Made by a program: the position numbers and the translations under genes | Notes under the pieces: generated by a model | What the model was told of the DNA's origin: nothing | Databases searched by the model: none | Seen by the model: only the letters and a program-made list of their open reading frames with translations | Source: Halalkalibacter nanhaiisediminis | GTDB taxonomy: Bacteria; Bacillota; Bacilli; Bacillales; Bacillaceae_D | Reading direction: 5' to 3' | DNA: 64,000 bases | NCBI RefSeq assembly: GCF_007830185.1 | Contig: NZ_VLKZ01000004.1 | Coordinates: 282,383 to 346,382 of the forward strand | Part shown: in pieces, positions 29,576-36,842 of the stretch | How the letters are laid out: each line of letters begins with the position of its first letter | Numbering within the stretch: the first letter of the stretch is position 1

Positions 29576-30022
29576 TTGTCCAATGAATTAGCTACAAAAA
29601 AAGAGTTAAAAGTCATTGTGTTTCAATTGAAGGACGAAGAGTATGCCATTGAAGTAGATTATATTCAGTCGATTGAGCGAATGCAGCCTGTAACAAGAAT
29701 CCCGCGTACATTTCCTTTTATAACAGGAGTAATGAATTTACGTGGAGTGATTACGCCAATCATTAACTTACGAAAGCGTTTTGGGATAGAAGAAAAACCT
29801 TTCGATGATGCAACTAGAATTCTTGTCATTTCTAAAGAAGGCCTTGAGATTGGTTTTATCGTTGATGGCGCAAATGACGTTATTGATATTCCTGTTGAAA
29901 AAATAGAACCAACTCCTGAAGTAGTAGGGGGAGTAGAGGCTGAGTATTTAAGAGGAGTCGTGAAGTTAGATAAACGTCTATTCACTCTCTTAAACCTAGA
30001 AAAAGTAATCCAAGAATCATAA
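29576..30022 (+). CDS. cheW: Chemotaxis adaptor CheW
   Basis: The coupling protein that joins receptors to CheA, 148 residues. It is one CheW domain with VFQLKDEEYAIEVDYIQSIE, RIPRTFPFITGVMNLRG and TPIINLRKRFG. The start is TTG 29576, nine bases after GAGGGAGG at 29559-29566. It follows cheA by 25 bases. Confidence 0.94.
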   Translation: MSNELATKKELKVIVFQLKDEEYAIEVDYIQSIERMQPVTRIPRTFPFITGVMNLRGVITPIINLRKRFGIEEKPFDDATRILVISKEGLEIGFIVDGANDVIDIPVEKIEPTPEVVGGVEAEYLRGVVKLDKRLFTLLNLEKVIQES

Positions 30023-30062
30023 AAAAATTAAACGAATTAGAAACTATTAATGAGGTGATCGA

Positions 30063-30422
30063 ATGGCATCAGTACTTATTGTTGATGATGCGGCATTTAT
30101 GCGCATGATGATTAAAGATATTCTTTCAAAAAATGGATTTGAGATTGCAGGTGAAGCAGCTAACGGTGCAGAAGCAGTTGAAAAATTCAAAGAGTTAAGT
30201 CCGGATCTTGTTACAATGGATATCACTATGCCAGAAATGGATGGTATACAAGCTCTTAAAGAGATTAAACAAGTTGATGGTGGAGCAAAGGTTATTATGT
30301 GTTCAGCAATGGGACAGCAATCAATGGTTATTGATGCTATTCAATCTGGCGCAAAAGACTTTATTGTTAAACCGTTTCAAGCAGATCGAGTGCTTGAGGC
30401 AATTAAGAAAGTATTAGGATAA
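30063..30422 (+). CDS. cheY: Chemotaxis response regulator CheY
   Basis: A single receiver domain of 119 residues. Asp8 and Asp9 bind magnesium, Asp53 in VTMDITMPEMDG is the phosphorylation site, and the conserved Thr/Ser, Lys positions appear as CSAMGQQ and FIVKPFQ. The last feature and the start VLIVDDAAFMRMMIKDIL match CheY of Bacillus. In that genus phospho-CheY binds the flagellar switch and promotes smooth swimming. GAGGTGAT precedes ATG 30063. It closes the cheA-W-Y cluster. Confidence 0.94.
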   Translation: MASVLIVDDAAFMRMMIKDILSKNGFEIAGEAANGAEAVEKFKELSPDLVTMDITMPEMDGIQALKEIKQVDGGAKVIMCSAMGQQSMVIDAIQSGAKDFIVKPFQADRVLEAIKKVLG

Positions 30423-30432
30423 ATAATATGAT

Positions 30433-30471
30433 GCCCCCAGTTGCCGTTAGATAGGTAGTTGGGGGTTTTGC
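30433..30471 (+). terminator. Terminator after cheY
   Basis: CCCCCA at 30435-30440 pairs with TGGGGG at 30461-30466, then four T. The loop is long. Confidence 0.75.
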
Positions 30472-30494
30472 TATGATAGGTGGTAGAAACGAAT

Positions 30495-31568
30495 ATGAAA
30501 AAACTTAGTATTATAATGGTGTTTTTTGCGTTGGTTATTAGTGGATGTATGATTGAGGAAACGGTGTTACCTTCTACGGGAAATGTAGAGATTAGTGATG
30601 AATTAAAGGTAACATTTTTTGATGTTGGACAAGGGGATGCAACCCTTTTTCAAACAGAAGATGCGACGATTTTAATTGATGCAGGTCGTCATGATCGTGA
30701 TGACGTCGTTTCATTACTTGAGTCAGCGAACGTGGATACGATTGACCTTTTTGTTGCAACGCATCCTCATGCTGATCATATTGGACAAGCAGATAAGGTT
30801 CTACAGACATTTAATGTAGAGGAAGTCTGGATGTCTGGGGACGTCCATGACACAAGAACGTTTGAACGCACAATTGCGGCCATTAGTGCTGCGGATATTG
30901 ATTATTATGAACCACGAGCAGGTGAAGAATTTAATATTGGTTCGATGGAGGTTGAAGTTCTGAATCCAGAGGAATTGACAGGGGACTTTAACAACGGTTC
31001 AATTGCCATACGTCTACAATATGATCATATTTCATTTATTATGATGGGCGATGTTGAAGTTGAAAACGAAATCGAGATACTCAAACGTGGACATCAGCTC
31101 AAAGCAAACATTCTTCGTTTAGGTCATCACGGTTCATCCACATCGACTTCAAAGGAATTATTAGATGCGGTTAACCCAGAAGTTGCGATTTATTCTGCTG
31201 GGGAGGATAATGAATACGGACATCCACATAGGGAAGTTGTTAGTTTGATTGAGAGTAGAAATATTGATTTTTATGGAACCGATAAGAATGGTCATATTGT
31301 AGTAACGACAAATGGAGAGACTTACGAAGTAGTAACAGAATATGATAATGAAGTAGCGACTTCTTCATGCGTTGATTTGAACAAGGCGTCAGTAGATGAG
31401 TTAGAGCAAATTGTCCATCTCGGTGAAGAACGAGCCGAGGAGGTTATGAAGCTACGTCCGATTACAGCAGCGAATCAATTAACCGATATAAATGGTATAG
31501 GTGATGGTCGTTTAGCTGACATTATAGCAGAAGGAAAAGCCTGTCTAGATGGGGTGGTGTTACGATGA
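30495..31568 (+). CDS. ComEC/Rec2-like metallo-hydrolase lipoprotein with HhH domain
   Basis: A secreted, lipid-anchored protein of about 357 residues. The signal peptide MKKLSIIMVFFALVISGC ends in a lipobox with Cys18. A metallo-beta-lactamase domain like the soluble part of ComEC follows, with FDVGQGDA, HPHADHIGQ, GDVEVENE and LGHHGS. At the C-terminus a ComEA-like helix-hairpin-helix pair, VDLNKASVDELEQIVHLGEE and LTDINGIGDGRL, probably contacts DNA. It may be an extracellular nuclease; this is inference. GTG 30480 is also in frame, but only ATG 30495 gives a clean signal peptide. It overlaps the DUF3006 gene by four bases, a common pairing. Confidence 0.86.
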   Translation: MKKLSIIMVFFALVISGCMIEETVLPSTGNVEISDELKVTFFDVGQGDATLFQTEDATILIDAGRHDRDDVVSLLESANVDTIDLFVATHPHADHIGQADKVLQTFNVEEVWMSGDVHDTRTFERTIAAISAADIDYYEPRAGEEFNIGSMEVEVLNPEELTGDFNNGSIAIRLQYDHISFIMMGDVEVENEIEILKRGHQLKANILRLGHHGSSTSTSKELLDAVNPEVAIYSAGEDNEYGHPHREVVSLIESRNIDFYGTDKNGHIVVTTNGETYEVVTEYDNEVATSSCVDLNKASVDELEQIVHLGEERAEEVMKLRPITAANQLTDINGIGDGRLADIIAEGKACLDGVVLR

Positions 31569-31819
31569 GAGCAATTGTTGATCGGATTGTTGATGGCATT
31601 CATATTGTCCTCTTAGTAGGGGAAGAAGAGGTAGAAATGATTCTTTTAAAAGAACAGTTATCTATCGATGTGAAGGAAGGTACTATCCTGGATGTCAATT
31701 TTGTTAATGGTCAACTGCAAGGAGTAAAACTAATGGAAGATTCCACGCATAATCGTATAGACGAGCAGTTGAAGCAGCTTCGTAAACGCCAACGAAGTAA
31801 ATATAACCGTAATGGTTAA
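31565..31819 (+). CDS. DUF3006 family protein
   Basis: A small protein of 84 residues with the DUF3006 start MRAIVDRIVDGIHIVLLVGE, a compact beta domain, and a basic, helical tail. The function is unknown. It overlaps the stop of the metallo-hydrolase gene in an ATGA, so the two are translationally coupled. The pairing of DUF3006 with ComEC-like hydrolases recurs in Bacillaceae. Confidence 0.8.
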   Translation: MRAIVDRIVDGIHIVLLVGEEEVEMILLKEQLSIDVKEGTILDVNFVNGQLQGVKLMEDSTHNRIDEQLKQLRKRQRSKYNRNG

Positions 31820-31881
31820 GCGGTATGAAGCGTAAACGTAATAATGATTTATTTTTACTAATAACAAAAGGAGTTAAAAAG

Positions 31882-32538
31882 ATGAAGAAGCAATTTGCCG
31901 TTATTGGGCTAGGCCGTTTCGGAAGTAGTGTATGTAGAGAACTCTATAAGCTAGGACATGAAGTGTTAGCAATCGATTTAAAAGAAGAGAGAGTGAATGA
32001 CATTACTCGTCATTCCACTCATAGTGTCATTGCAGATACGACAGATGAGAATGCGCTTCAGTCACTAGGCATTCGAAACTTTGATTATGTGATTGTGGCG
32101 ATTGGTGATGATATCCAATCAAGTATTCTCTCGACCCTTTTACTCAAAGAGCTGGGTGTGAAAAACGTTTGGGTGAAAGCACAAAGCTATTATCATCAAC
32201 GAGTACTTGAGAAAATTGGAGCAGATCGAATCGTCCATCCTGAGCAAGACATGGGAATACGTATTGCGCAACATTTAACATCAGAAAAAATAGTTGATTA
32301 CATTGAATTGTCAGCTGATTATAGTATCGTTGAGCTCATTGCAACGGATAAGGTAGCAAATAAGTCCCTCGTTGAGCTTGATGTACGAGCGAAGTATGGA
32401 TGTACGATTCTTGGAATCAAACGAGGTGAAGATATTAACATTGCTCCGATGCCGACGGATCATATATTTCAGGACGATATTTTGATTGTCATTGGTCACA
32501 AAAATGATTTAAAACGGTTTGAAGATGAGGGAATGTAA
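31882..32538 (+). CDS. ktrC: Potassium channel RCK subunit, KtrA/KtrC family
   Basis: A cytosolic gating ring subunit of a Ktr potassium uptake system, 218 residues. The RCK_N domain has the nucleotide fold AVIGLGRFGSSVCRELYKLG and the acidic end of beta-2 in VLAIDLKEERV. Then come AIGDDIQSSILSTLLLKELG and an RCK_C domain (about 140-218), which in KtrA/KtrC can bind cyclic-di-AMP. An in-frame ATG at 31825 exists, but AAAGGAGTT at 31868-31876 fits ATG 31882 and MKKQFAVIGLGRFG is the family start. No ktrB/ktrD membrane partner is nearby, as with KtrC in Bacillus subtilis. Confidence 0.88.
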   Translation: MKKQFAVIGLGRFGSSVCRELYKLGHEVLAIDLKEERVNDITRHSTHSVIADTTDENALQSLGIRNFDYVIVAIGDDIQSSILSTLLLKELGVKNVWVKAQSYYHQRVLEKIGADRIVHPEQDMGIRIAQHLTSEKIVDYIELSADYSIVELIATDKVANKSLVELDVRAKYGCTILGIKRGEDINIAPMPTDHIFQDDILIVIGHKNDLKRFEDEGM

Positions 32539-32547
32539 GAATAAGGT

Positions 32548-32590
32548 GAAAGTGTCTGGCTACTTAGAGGTCAGACACTTTTATTTTTCA
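32548..32590 (+). terminator. Terminator after the Ktr gene
   Basis: AAGTGTCTG at about 32550-32558 pairs with CAGACACTT at 32572-32580, then TTATTTTT. The right arm overlaps the stop of the convergent small gene. Confidence 0.85.
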
Positions 32591-32948
32591 TTAGATTAAC
32601 TGTTGTAAAGCACGATGTAATATAATCAAATACCTGTTTTTTTAAATGAGCATTCAATATTCGCATACTCCCATGATAGCCACGACACATGTAGGTGAAT
32701 TCGGTAAATAAGCCATCATTTTGCTTCTTTTCTACTATCATGTTCAATTTAGTCATCTCTTTTTTTACAGGAGCTAGCTCTTTACTAATTTGATTTAGTA
32801 GCGAGATGGTCATCTCAGTAAAAGTAGTTTGTAAGCGAAGTTTCGTTTTCTCTAATTGAAGTAAATCGCTTTCTAATGCTTTTCTAGCAATGATAAGGAG
32901 AATATAGTGTCTCATTATTTGTTGCTCATCATTCGTTAGATTCACCAT
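32571..32948 (-). CDS. Hypothetical helical protein
   Basis: I do not recognise this 125-residue protein. It is predicted to be mostly helical, with repeated Lys/Glu/Leu-rich stretches such as LLQLEKTKLRLQTTFTEM and KELAPVKKEMTKLN that suggest a coiled coil. A more conserved-looking patch is FTYMCRGYHGSMRILNAHLK. There is no signal peptide or membrane span. On the minus strand AGGTGGT at 32955-32961 stands six bases before ATG 32948, which supports a real gene; GTG 32957 is the next upstream start. It lies alone between the Ktr gene and a short plus-strand gene. Confidence 0.72.
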   Translation of the reverse strand: MVNLTNDEQQIMRHYILLIIARKALESDLLQLEKTKLRLQTTFTEMTISLLNQISKELAPVKKEMTKLNMIVEKKQNDGLFTEFTYMCRGYHGSMRILNAHLKKQVFDYITSCFTTVNLMKNKSV

Positions 32949-33156
32949 TTGTACCACCTATCCATAAAGGGAACTTATGTTCTTATTATATGGAGAGATC
33001 CTTAGAAATACAACAACAAAATATTAGGAAAGAATTAGCTTCATCATAAGAGATCATTAGAAGTTAAAAGCTTTGTTTAAATGATGAAAAATCAGATAAT
33101 TTGTTATTGGAACTGGGTATAATAAAGGTAGCATCTATGTAAGGGAGAGTAAAAAA

Positions 33157-33372
33157 ATGGAGAGTAAGTTCCCGTTACAAGAATGGATTGAACGAAAGCA
33201 ATTAGTTAAAATCGTAGCGGTGAAACAAAAAGTTGGTCGAAGAGTAATCATGGGGAGAATACTTTCCTATGATAAAGAGATGGGTGCGATCTTACTTTAT
33301 GATGATGATCAGAAAGAAGTTGTCCATTTGCTTCAAAATGAAATTGATAGTATTGAAAAAACGTATATATAA
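33157..33372 (+). CDS. Small hypothetical protein, possibly Sm-like
   Basis: A 71-residue protein I cannot name. The pattern VKIVAVKQKVG, GRILSYDKEMGAILLYDDD and VVHLLQNEIDSIEKTYI looks like a small Sm-like beta barrel, as in YolD-type proteins, but this is only a shape argument. AAGGGAGAG at 33141-33149 precedes ATG 33157, and a bidirectional terminator follows its stop, so the gene is probably expressed. Confidence 0.72.
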   Translation: MESKFPLQEWIERKQLVKIVAVKQKVGRRVIMGRILSYDKEMGAILLYDDDQKEVVHLLQNEIDSIEKTYI

Positions 33373-33404
33373 AGGCGACTGTTTAAAAGAACAGTCGCCT
33401 TTAT
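33369..33404. terminator. Bidirectional terminator
   Basis: A perfect 13-base stem with arms 33371-33383 and 33390-33402 begins with AAA and ends with TTT. It separates two convergent genes and can serve both strands. Confidence 0.85.
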
Positions 33405-33412
33405 AAAGTGTA

Positions 33413-34663
33413 TTAATTTGGCTGTAACATAACCTTTACTTTACGAATACGACGATTTTCTGTTTCTTCGACTTTCAAAGTAATATGTTCATACGTAAAT
33501 TCATCGCCCTTTGCAGGGATACGTTGAAACTCTTCAACGAGCCACCCACCAAGCGTGTGGTAAGAGGTGTCAGGAAGCTCAACGTTTGTAAATCGAACAA
33601 AATCATCGAGAGAGTATTCAGCATAAAAGAGATATGTCTCTGTATCAATTTGTTTGACAAGTTTTACTTTCTCATCATGCTCATCCCAAATTTCACCGAC
33701 AATTTCCTCAAGAATGTCCTCCATCGTAATCAAACCAGATGTTCCACCAAATTCATCAATGACGATCGCCATATGCATTTTATGTTTTTGAAGTTCAGGT
33801 AATAACGCAGAGACTTTCATTGATTCAACAACGAGAAGTGGATCACGGATTAGCTTTTGAAGATCAACTTCTTCATCTTTAATCAAAGAAGTTAAAAAAT
33901 CACGCTCTGATAAGATACCAATAATATTGTCAATGCTTCCATCATAGATTGGAACACGAGAATACCGTTCTTGGAAAAAGATATTTTTGATCTCTTCAAT
34001 TGATTGATTAATATCAACAGCGATAATATCAATACGTGGTTTTAAAATTTCACCAACAAGAATATCGTCAAAGTCTAGAGAACGATGGACAAGTTCTTTT
34101 TCATTTTTATTTAATACTCCTTCCTCTTCGCTAAGCTCAACCATGACTTTTAATTCTTCCTCTGTAAAGGAAGGAGACTGTTCCTTGTTTCGAACGAGTA
34201 ACAACATTCCTTTTTTAATCTGAAGAAAGACCCAAGTTACTGGTGTTGCAATCATAATCAAGAAAAGCAAGACTGTAGAGATTCGCAGAGCAAATGGTTC
34301 TGCATACTCTTTAGCGAAAGATTTCGGCAGAATTTCTCCAAAGATAAGAACGAGGATTGTCACAACAAATGTACTAATAAACACACCCGTACTAGGGCCG
34401 AAGATATCTGTTGCAAGCTGTGCAGAAATCGTTGCCGCAGCAATGTTAACAAGATTATTACCGACAAGAATAGTCGACAATGTCTTATCAAAATGTTCGA
34501 CTATATGGAGCGCTTTTTTTGCACCCCGACGACCTTCATCGGCATAGCTTTTTAAGCGAATCTTGTTTGCACTTGAATACGCAGTCTCAGCAGAAGAGAA
34601 AAATGCAGATAAGAGTAGTAACAAAATGAATAAGCTAATCATACTTAATGGTATATCGTCCAA
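33413..34663 (-). CDS. CNNM/CorC (HlyC) membrane protein with CBS domains
   Basis: A membrane protein of 416 residues: a DUF21 transmembrane domain (about 1-175; AFFSSAETAYSSANKIR, VGNNLVNIAAA, FGEILPKSFAKE), two CBS domains (about 205-325; RYSRVPIYDGSIDNIIGIL and DEFGGTSGLITMEDILEEIV) and a CorC_HlyC C-terminal domain. In Bacillus subtilis its relatives include YhdP/MpfA, which exports magnesium, so divalent metal efflux is the likely job. It starts at a minus-strand TTG at 34663, nine bases behind AGGAGTG. Confidence 0.9.
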   Translation of the reverse strand: MDDIPLSMISLFILLLLLSAFFSSAETAYSSANKIRLKSYADEGRRGAKKALHIVEHFDKTLSTILVGNNLVNIAAATISAQLATDIFGPSTGVFISTFVVTILVLIFGEILPKSFAKEYAEPFALRISTVLLFLIMIATPVTWVFLQIKKGMLLLVRNKEQSPSFTEEELKVMVELSEEEGVLNKNEKELVHRSLDFDDILVGEILKPRIDIIAVDINQSIEEIKNIFFQERYSRVPIYDGSIDNIIGILSERDFLTSLIKDEEVDLQKLIRDPLLVVESMKVSALLPELQKHKMHMAIVIDEFGGTSGLITMEDILEEIVGEIWDEHDEKVKLVKQIDTETYLFYAEYSLDDFVRFTNVELPDTSYHTLGGWLVEEFQRIPAKGDEFTYEHITLKVEETENRRIRKVKVMLQPN

Positions 34664-34827
34664 AGACTATCACACTCCTAGAAGTTTATTCTTTAATTAT
34701 AAATAAAAACTTCTTATTGCTGTTAAATATATTTTGAACAAATAAGAAAATAATACAATCTCGTTAATATTATTTGAGGGAAAAGTGCCAAAAAAACAAA
34801 ATTATCGGTAAGGTTTGATTTGTTTGT

Positions 34828-34859
34828 TATACTAATGATAAGAATGAGAATCACTATCA
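34828..34859 (+). promoter_or_regulatory. Fur box over the promoter of the FhuF-like gene
   Basis: TGAGAATCACTATCA at 34845-34859 matches the 7-1-7 Fur consensus TGATAAT-N-ATTATCA at 12 of 14 positions, and an overlapping half begins at TGATAAG 34836. A possible -10, TATACT at 34828-34833, puts the box over the start of transcription. Iron repression is likely. Confidence 0.7.
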
Positions 34860-34877
34860 TAAAAGAGGTGGAAATAC

Positions 34878-35645
34878 ATGTTGGATCATACAATAATTGA
34901 TATCCTTCAAGAACAGTTTTTTGTTAATGGACAAAAAGTCGATCAAAGTGGTGTACCTTACAGACAACTGTTAGATGAAAAGGTGATGCAACAACTCATT
35001 ACAAGTAGAACGACTCAATTTAGTGGCACGGATCATCGGGTTGGCGGAGCAAACATAATGAAGTGGTTTGGTAACTTTATTACCGCGCATGCGTATTTGT
35101 ATTCGATTCATGACAGTTGGCTTAGCTATGATGACTTTAGCTTTGTTGAAAAAGGAAAAAAAGCAGAAATTCAACTAATAGAACCACACTTAGTAGCCCT
35201 TGATGAAACAAATCGTGAAAACATGTTGATAGAAAGACTAGAAGCGTTATTTAAAATGCTTCAACCGATATTTGAAAGAGTTGCAAGCACATCAGGATTG
35301 CCGATTCAACAAGTGTGTGGGCTCTTATCTAACCCTTTTTATAATCAATATCAAGCATGGATGAACATATCAGAAGCTGATGAACAATTAAAGTTAAATG
35401 ATGACCTTCAACTAATGAGAAAATTAGATCCTACGGTATTTGGTTTAAATCGTAATCCGTTTGATGTAACGTTTCGCTATGTTGATAGCTGGTGGGAGCC
35501 AGTGGAACCTGTGCGCATTAAAGCAGCGTGCTGCATGAGCTATTTAAAAGGTGAAGGAAATTATTGCTTTGCTTGTCCCAAAATGAATAAAAAAGAGCGA
35601 GTAAAAAGAGCAGAGCAATTACGTCGAGAGCAACAACAATCGTGA
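34878..35645 (+). CDS. FhuF-like siderophore-iron reductase family protein
   Basis: A cytosolic protein of 255 residues with the FhuF iron-sulfur signature at the C-terminus: CCMSYLKGEGNYCFACPK, that is C-C-x10-C-x2-C, which holds a [2Fe-2S] cluster in FhuF. The rest matches the IucA/IucC-associated FhuF type by layout only. Such proteins reduce ferric siderophores to release iron. AAGAGGTGG at 34863-34871 precedes ATG 34878, and the Fur box upstream supports an iron role. No transporter genes are adjacent. Confidence 0.84.
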   Translation: MLDHTIIDILQEQFFVNGQKVDQSGVPYRQLLDEKVMQQLITSRTTQFSGTDHRVGGANIMKWFGNFITAHAYLYSIHDSWLSYDDFSFVEKGKKAEIQLIEPHLVALDETNRENMLIERLEALFKMLQPIFERVASTSGLPIQQVCGLLSNPFYNQYQAWMNISEADEQLKLNDDLQLMRKLDPTVFGLNRNPFDVTFRYVDSWWEPVEPVRIKAACCMSYLKGEGNYCFACPKMNKKERVKRAEQLRREQQQS

Positions 35646-35692
35646 TACGGTATAATTCCTTCTTTAGAAAAGACAATGGAGGAAATTTATAC

Positions 35693-35721
35693 TTGCTAAA
35701 AAGAATAATTAATAGTTTAAT
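35693..35721 (+). promoter_or_regulatory. Possible promoter of the cobalamin operon
   Basis: TTGCTA at 35693-35698 and TTTAAT at 35716-35721 have 17-base spacing. Transcription would start about 30 bases before the first riboswitch. Confidence 0.4.
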
Positions 35722-35757
35722 GATACCTATACACATTAAAACAATATACATTTAATC

Positions 35758-35923
35758 ATTAAAAGTGCTCAAGGTCTTAAACTTGGGATAATAGGGAAAT
35801 CAGTTAAAGTCTGATGCAGCCCCCGCTACTGTAAGTGTTGATGAAATTGTCAAAACCACTAGAGATGATCTGGGAAGGGACAAAAGTAAGCTCGAAACAC
35901 AAGCCAGGAAACCTGCTTTTAAT
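35758..35923 (+). promoter_or_regulatory. Cobalamin riboswitch 1
   Basis: An adenosylcobalamin-type aptamer. The conserved core GCAGCCCCCGCTACTGTAAG lies at about 35816-35835, and the B12 box AAGCCAGGAAACCTGC at 35901-35916. The closing stem P1 is perfect: ATTAAAAG at 35758-35765 with CTTTTAAT at 35916-35923. GGGAAGG and AGTAAG stand at the expected places between. Binding of B12 should lower expression downstream. It is followed by a 19-codon frame and a terminator, not directly by an operon gene. Confidence 0.92.
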
Positions 35924-35956
35924 GTATTAGTCCAATTTTCGGAGGGAAAGTTTTGG

Positions 35957-36016
35957 GTGAACATATCTATAGAATCTATTTTATTTAATAGTTCTGTAGT
36001 TTGGACATACCTTTAA
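35957..36016 (+). CDS. 19-codon frame between two riboswitches
   Basis: A GTG at 35957 stands six bases after GGAGGGAAAG, one of the best ribosome binding sites in this region, and opens a frame MNISIESILFNSSVVWTYL that ends at TAA 36014-36016. The stop overlaps the beginning of a terminator stem. It may be the remaining front of a B12-regulated gene lost by deletion, a leader peptide, or chance. I cannot assign a family. Confidence 0.35.
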   Translation: MNISIESILFNSSVVWTYL

Positions 36017-36051
36017 ACCTTACCTTTTGAGAAATGGGTAAGGTTTTTTTG
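36013..36051 (+). terminator. Terminator between the two riboswitches
   Basis: AAACCTTACC at 36015-36024 pairs with GGTAAGGTTT at 36037-36046, then a run of T. It may be the expression platform of riboswitch 1 or the end of the 19-codon transcript. Confidence 0.88.
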
Positions 36052-36058
36052 AATAGAT

Positions 36059-36197
36059 AAAACAAAGGTGCATAATATTTCGGTTATGCTTAAAAGGGAA
36101 GCACGGTGTAAATCCGTTACGGTCCCGCCACTGTAATGAATCATTTTATTGTCTAGGGCGGCATAATGATTCTAAGTCAGAGACCTGCCTTTGTTTT
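36059..36197 (+). promoter_or_regulatory. Cobalamin riboswitch 2
   Basis: A second aptamer of the same class in a shorter form. The core reads GGTCCCGCCACTGTAATG at about 36121-36138 and the B12 box AGTCAGAGACCTGCC at about 36175-36189. The closing stem AAAACAAAGG at 36059-36068 pairs perfectly with CCTTTGTTTT at 36188-36197. A terminator 80 bases further, just before cbiW, is its likely output. Confidence 0.92.
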
Positions 36198-36276
36198 GCC
36201 TTCAATGCCTACGGGTCATAGGTAGAAGTGTAGAATTAAGATGCAACTTACGTATTTCGTATGTAAGCCATTTTAT

Positions 36277-36312
36277 TTGCACCTCTACTTGTTAGAGGTG
36301 CATTTTATTTTC
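36277..36312 (+). terminator. Attenuator terminator of riboswitch 2
   Basis: GCACCTCTA at 36279-36287 and TAGAGGTGC at 36293-36301 form a nine-base stem followed by ATTTTATTTTC. A second hairpin lies at 36247-36268. It stands in the cbiW leader, as expected for B12-controlled attenuation. Confidence 0.82.
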
Positions 36313-36354
36313 TCTAATAATCGTAATGGAAAGAGAAATGAGGAGGAACGACGG

Positions 36355-36744
36355 ATGACTACTTGGAATTTAAATGGTACAAAGAAACATGTCTTCATTT
36401 GTAATGGATCTAGCTGTATGAGAAAAGAAGGGGAAGAAATCACTTTAGCTATTCGCGAAGAGATTGCACAGCTTGAGCTAGATCATCAAATCCATACGAC
36501 CCGCACTAGATGTAATGGGAGATGTAAGGATGCTTGTGTTGTTGTCGTATACCCTGAAGGAAAATGGTATTCGGCAACCTCAACTGATATAGGTCGTTCC
36601 ATTATTAAAAGTCACGTTGATCCATCCATTAATCTAGAAGATGCTCTTATTTATGATTTTAATAGTGAAGAAATGATGGCTGTTAATACAGATGCTAGAG
36701 TAAAGGGCATCGAAAAAGGTGAAAAGGAAAAGGCGAAAGCATAG
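36355..36744 (+). CDS. cbiW: Thioredoxin-like [2Fe-2S] ferredoxin CbiW
   Basis: A small iron-sulfur protein of 129 residues and the first gene of the cobalamin operon, as in Bacillus megaterium. Cys16 and Cys21 in CNGSSC and Cys53, Cys57 and Cys61 in CNGRCKDAC supply the cluster ligands of the thioredoxin-like ferredoxin fold. Its exact role is not established; electron supply to the CbiH60 or CbiX iron-sulfur enzymes is plausible. The frame extends back to ATG 36241, but that region is the riboswitch terminator. GAGGAGGAACG stands right before ATG 36355. Confidence 0.85.
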   Translation: MTTWNLNGTKKHVFICNGSSCMRKEGEEITLAIREEIAQLELDHQIHTTRTRCNGRCKDACVVVVYPEGKWYSATSTDIGRSIIKSHVDPSINLEDALIYDFNSEEMMAVNTDARVKGIEKGEKEKAKA

Positions 36745-36766
36745 AAAGTCATTTTCCCCTAAACCG

Positions 36767-36801
36767 TAGTAGGTGGTGTTCCTGTTACCGCTTACTTTTT
36801 A
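36767..36801 (+). terminator. Possible internal terminator after cbiW
   Basis: GTAGGTGGT at 36769-36777 and ACCGCTTAC at 36787-36795 can form nine pairs, two of them G-U, and five T follow. It may reduce expression of the genes after cbiW. Confidence 0.5.
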
Positions 36802-36842
36802 TATATTTAAATAAATAGAGTTTACAAAAGGAGGAATGTCGG

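Noticed and set aside
35693-35755. 20-codon TTG frame after GGAGG before riboswitch 1
   Set aside because: It falls within the promoter region, is rich in Ile/Lys as expected from AT-rich DNA, and ends before the aptamer.
36241-36354. 38-codon upstream extension of cbiW
   Set aside because: This stretch forms the riboswitch terminator and hairpin; a strong ribosome site precedes ATG 36355.
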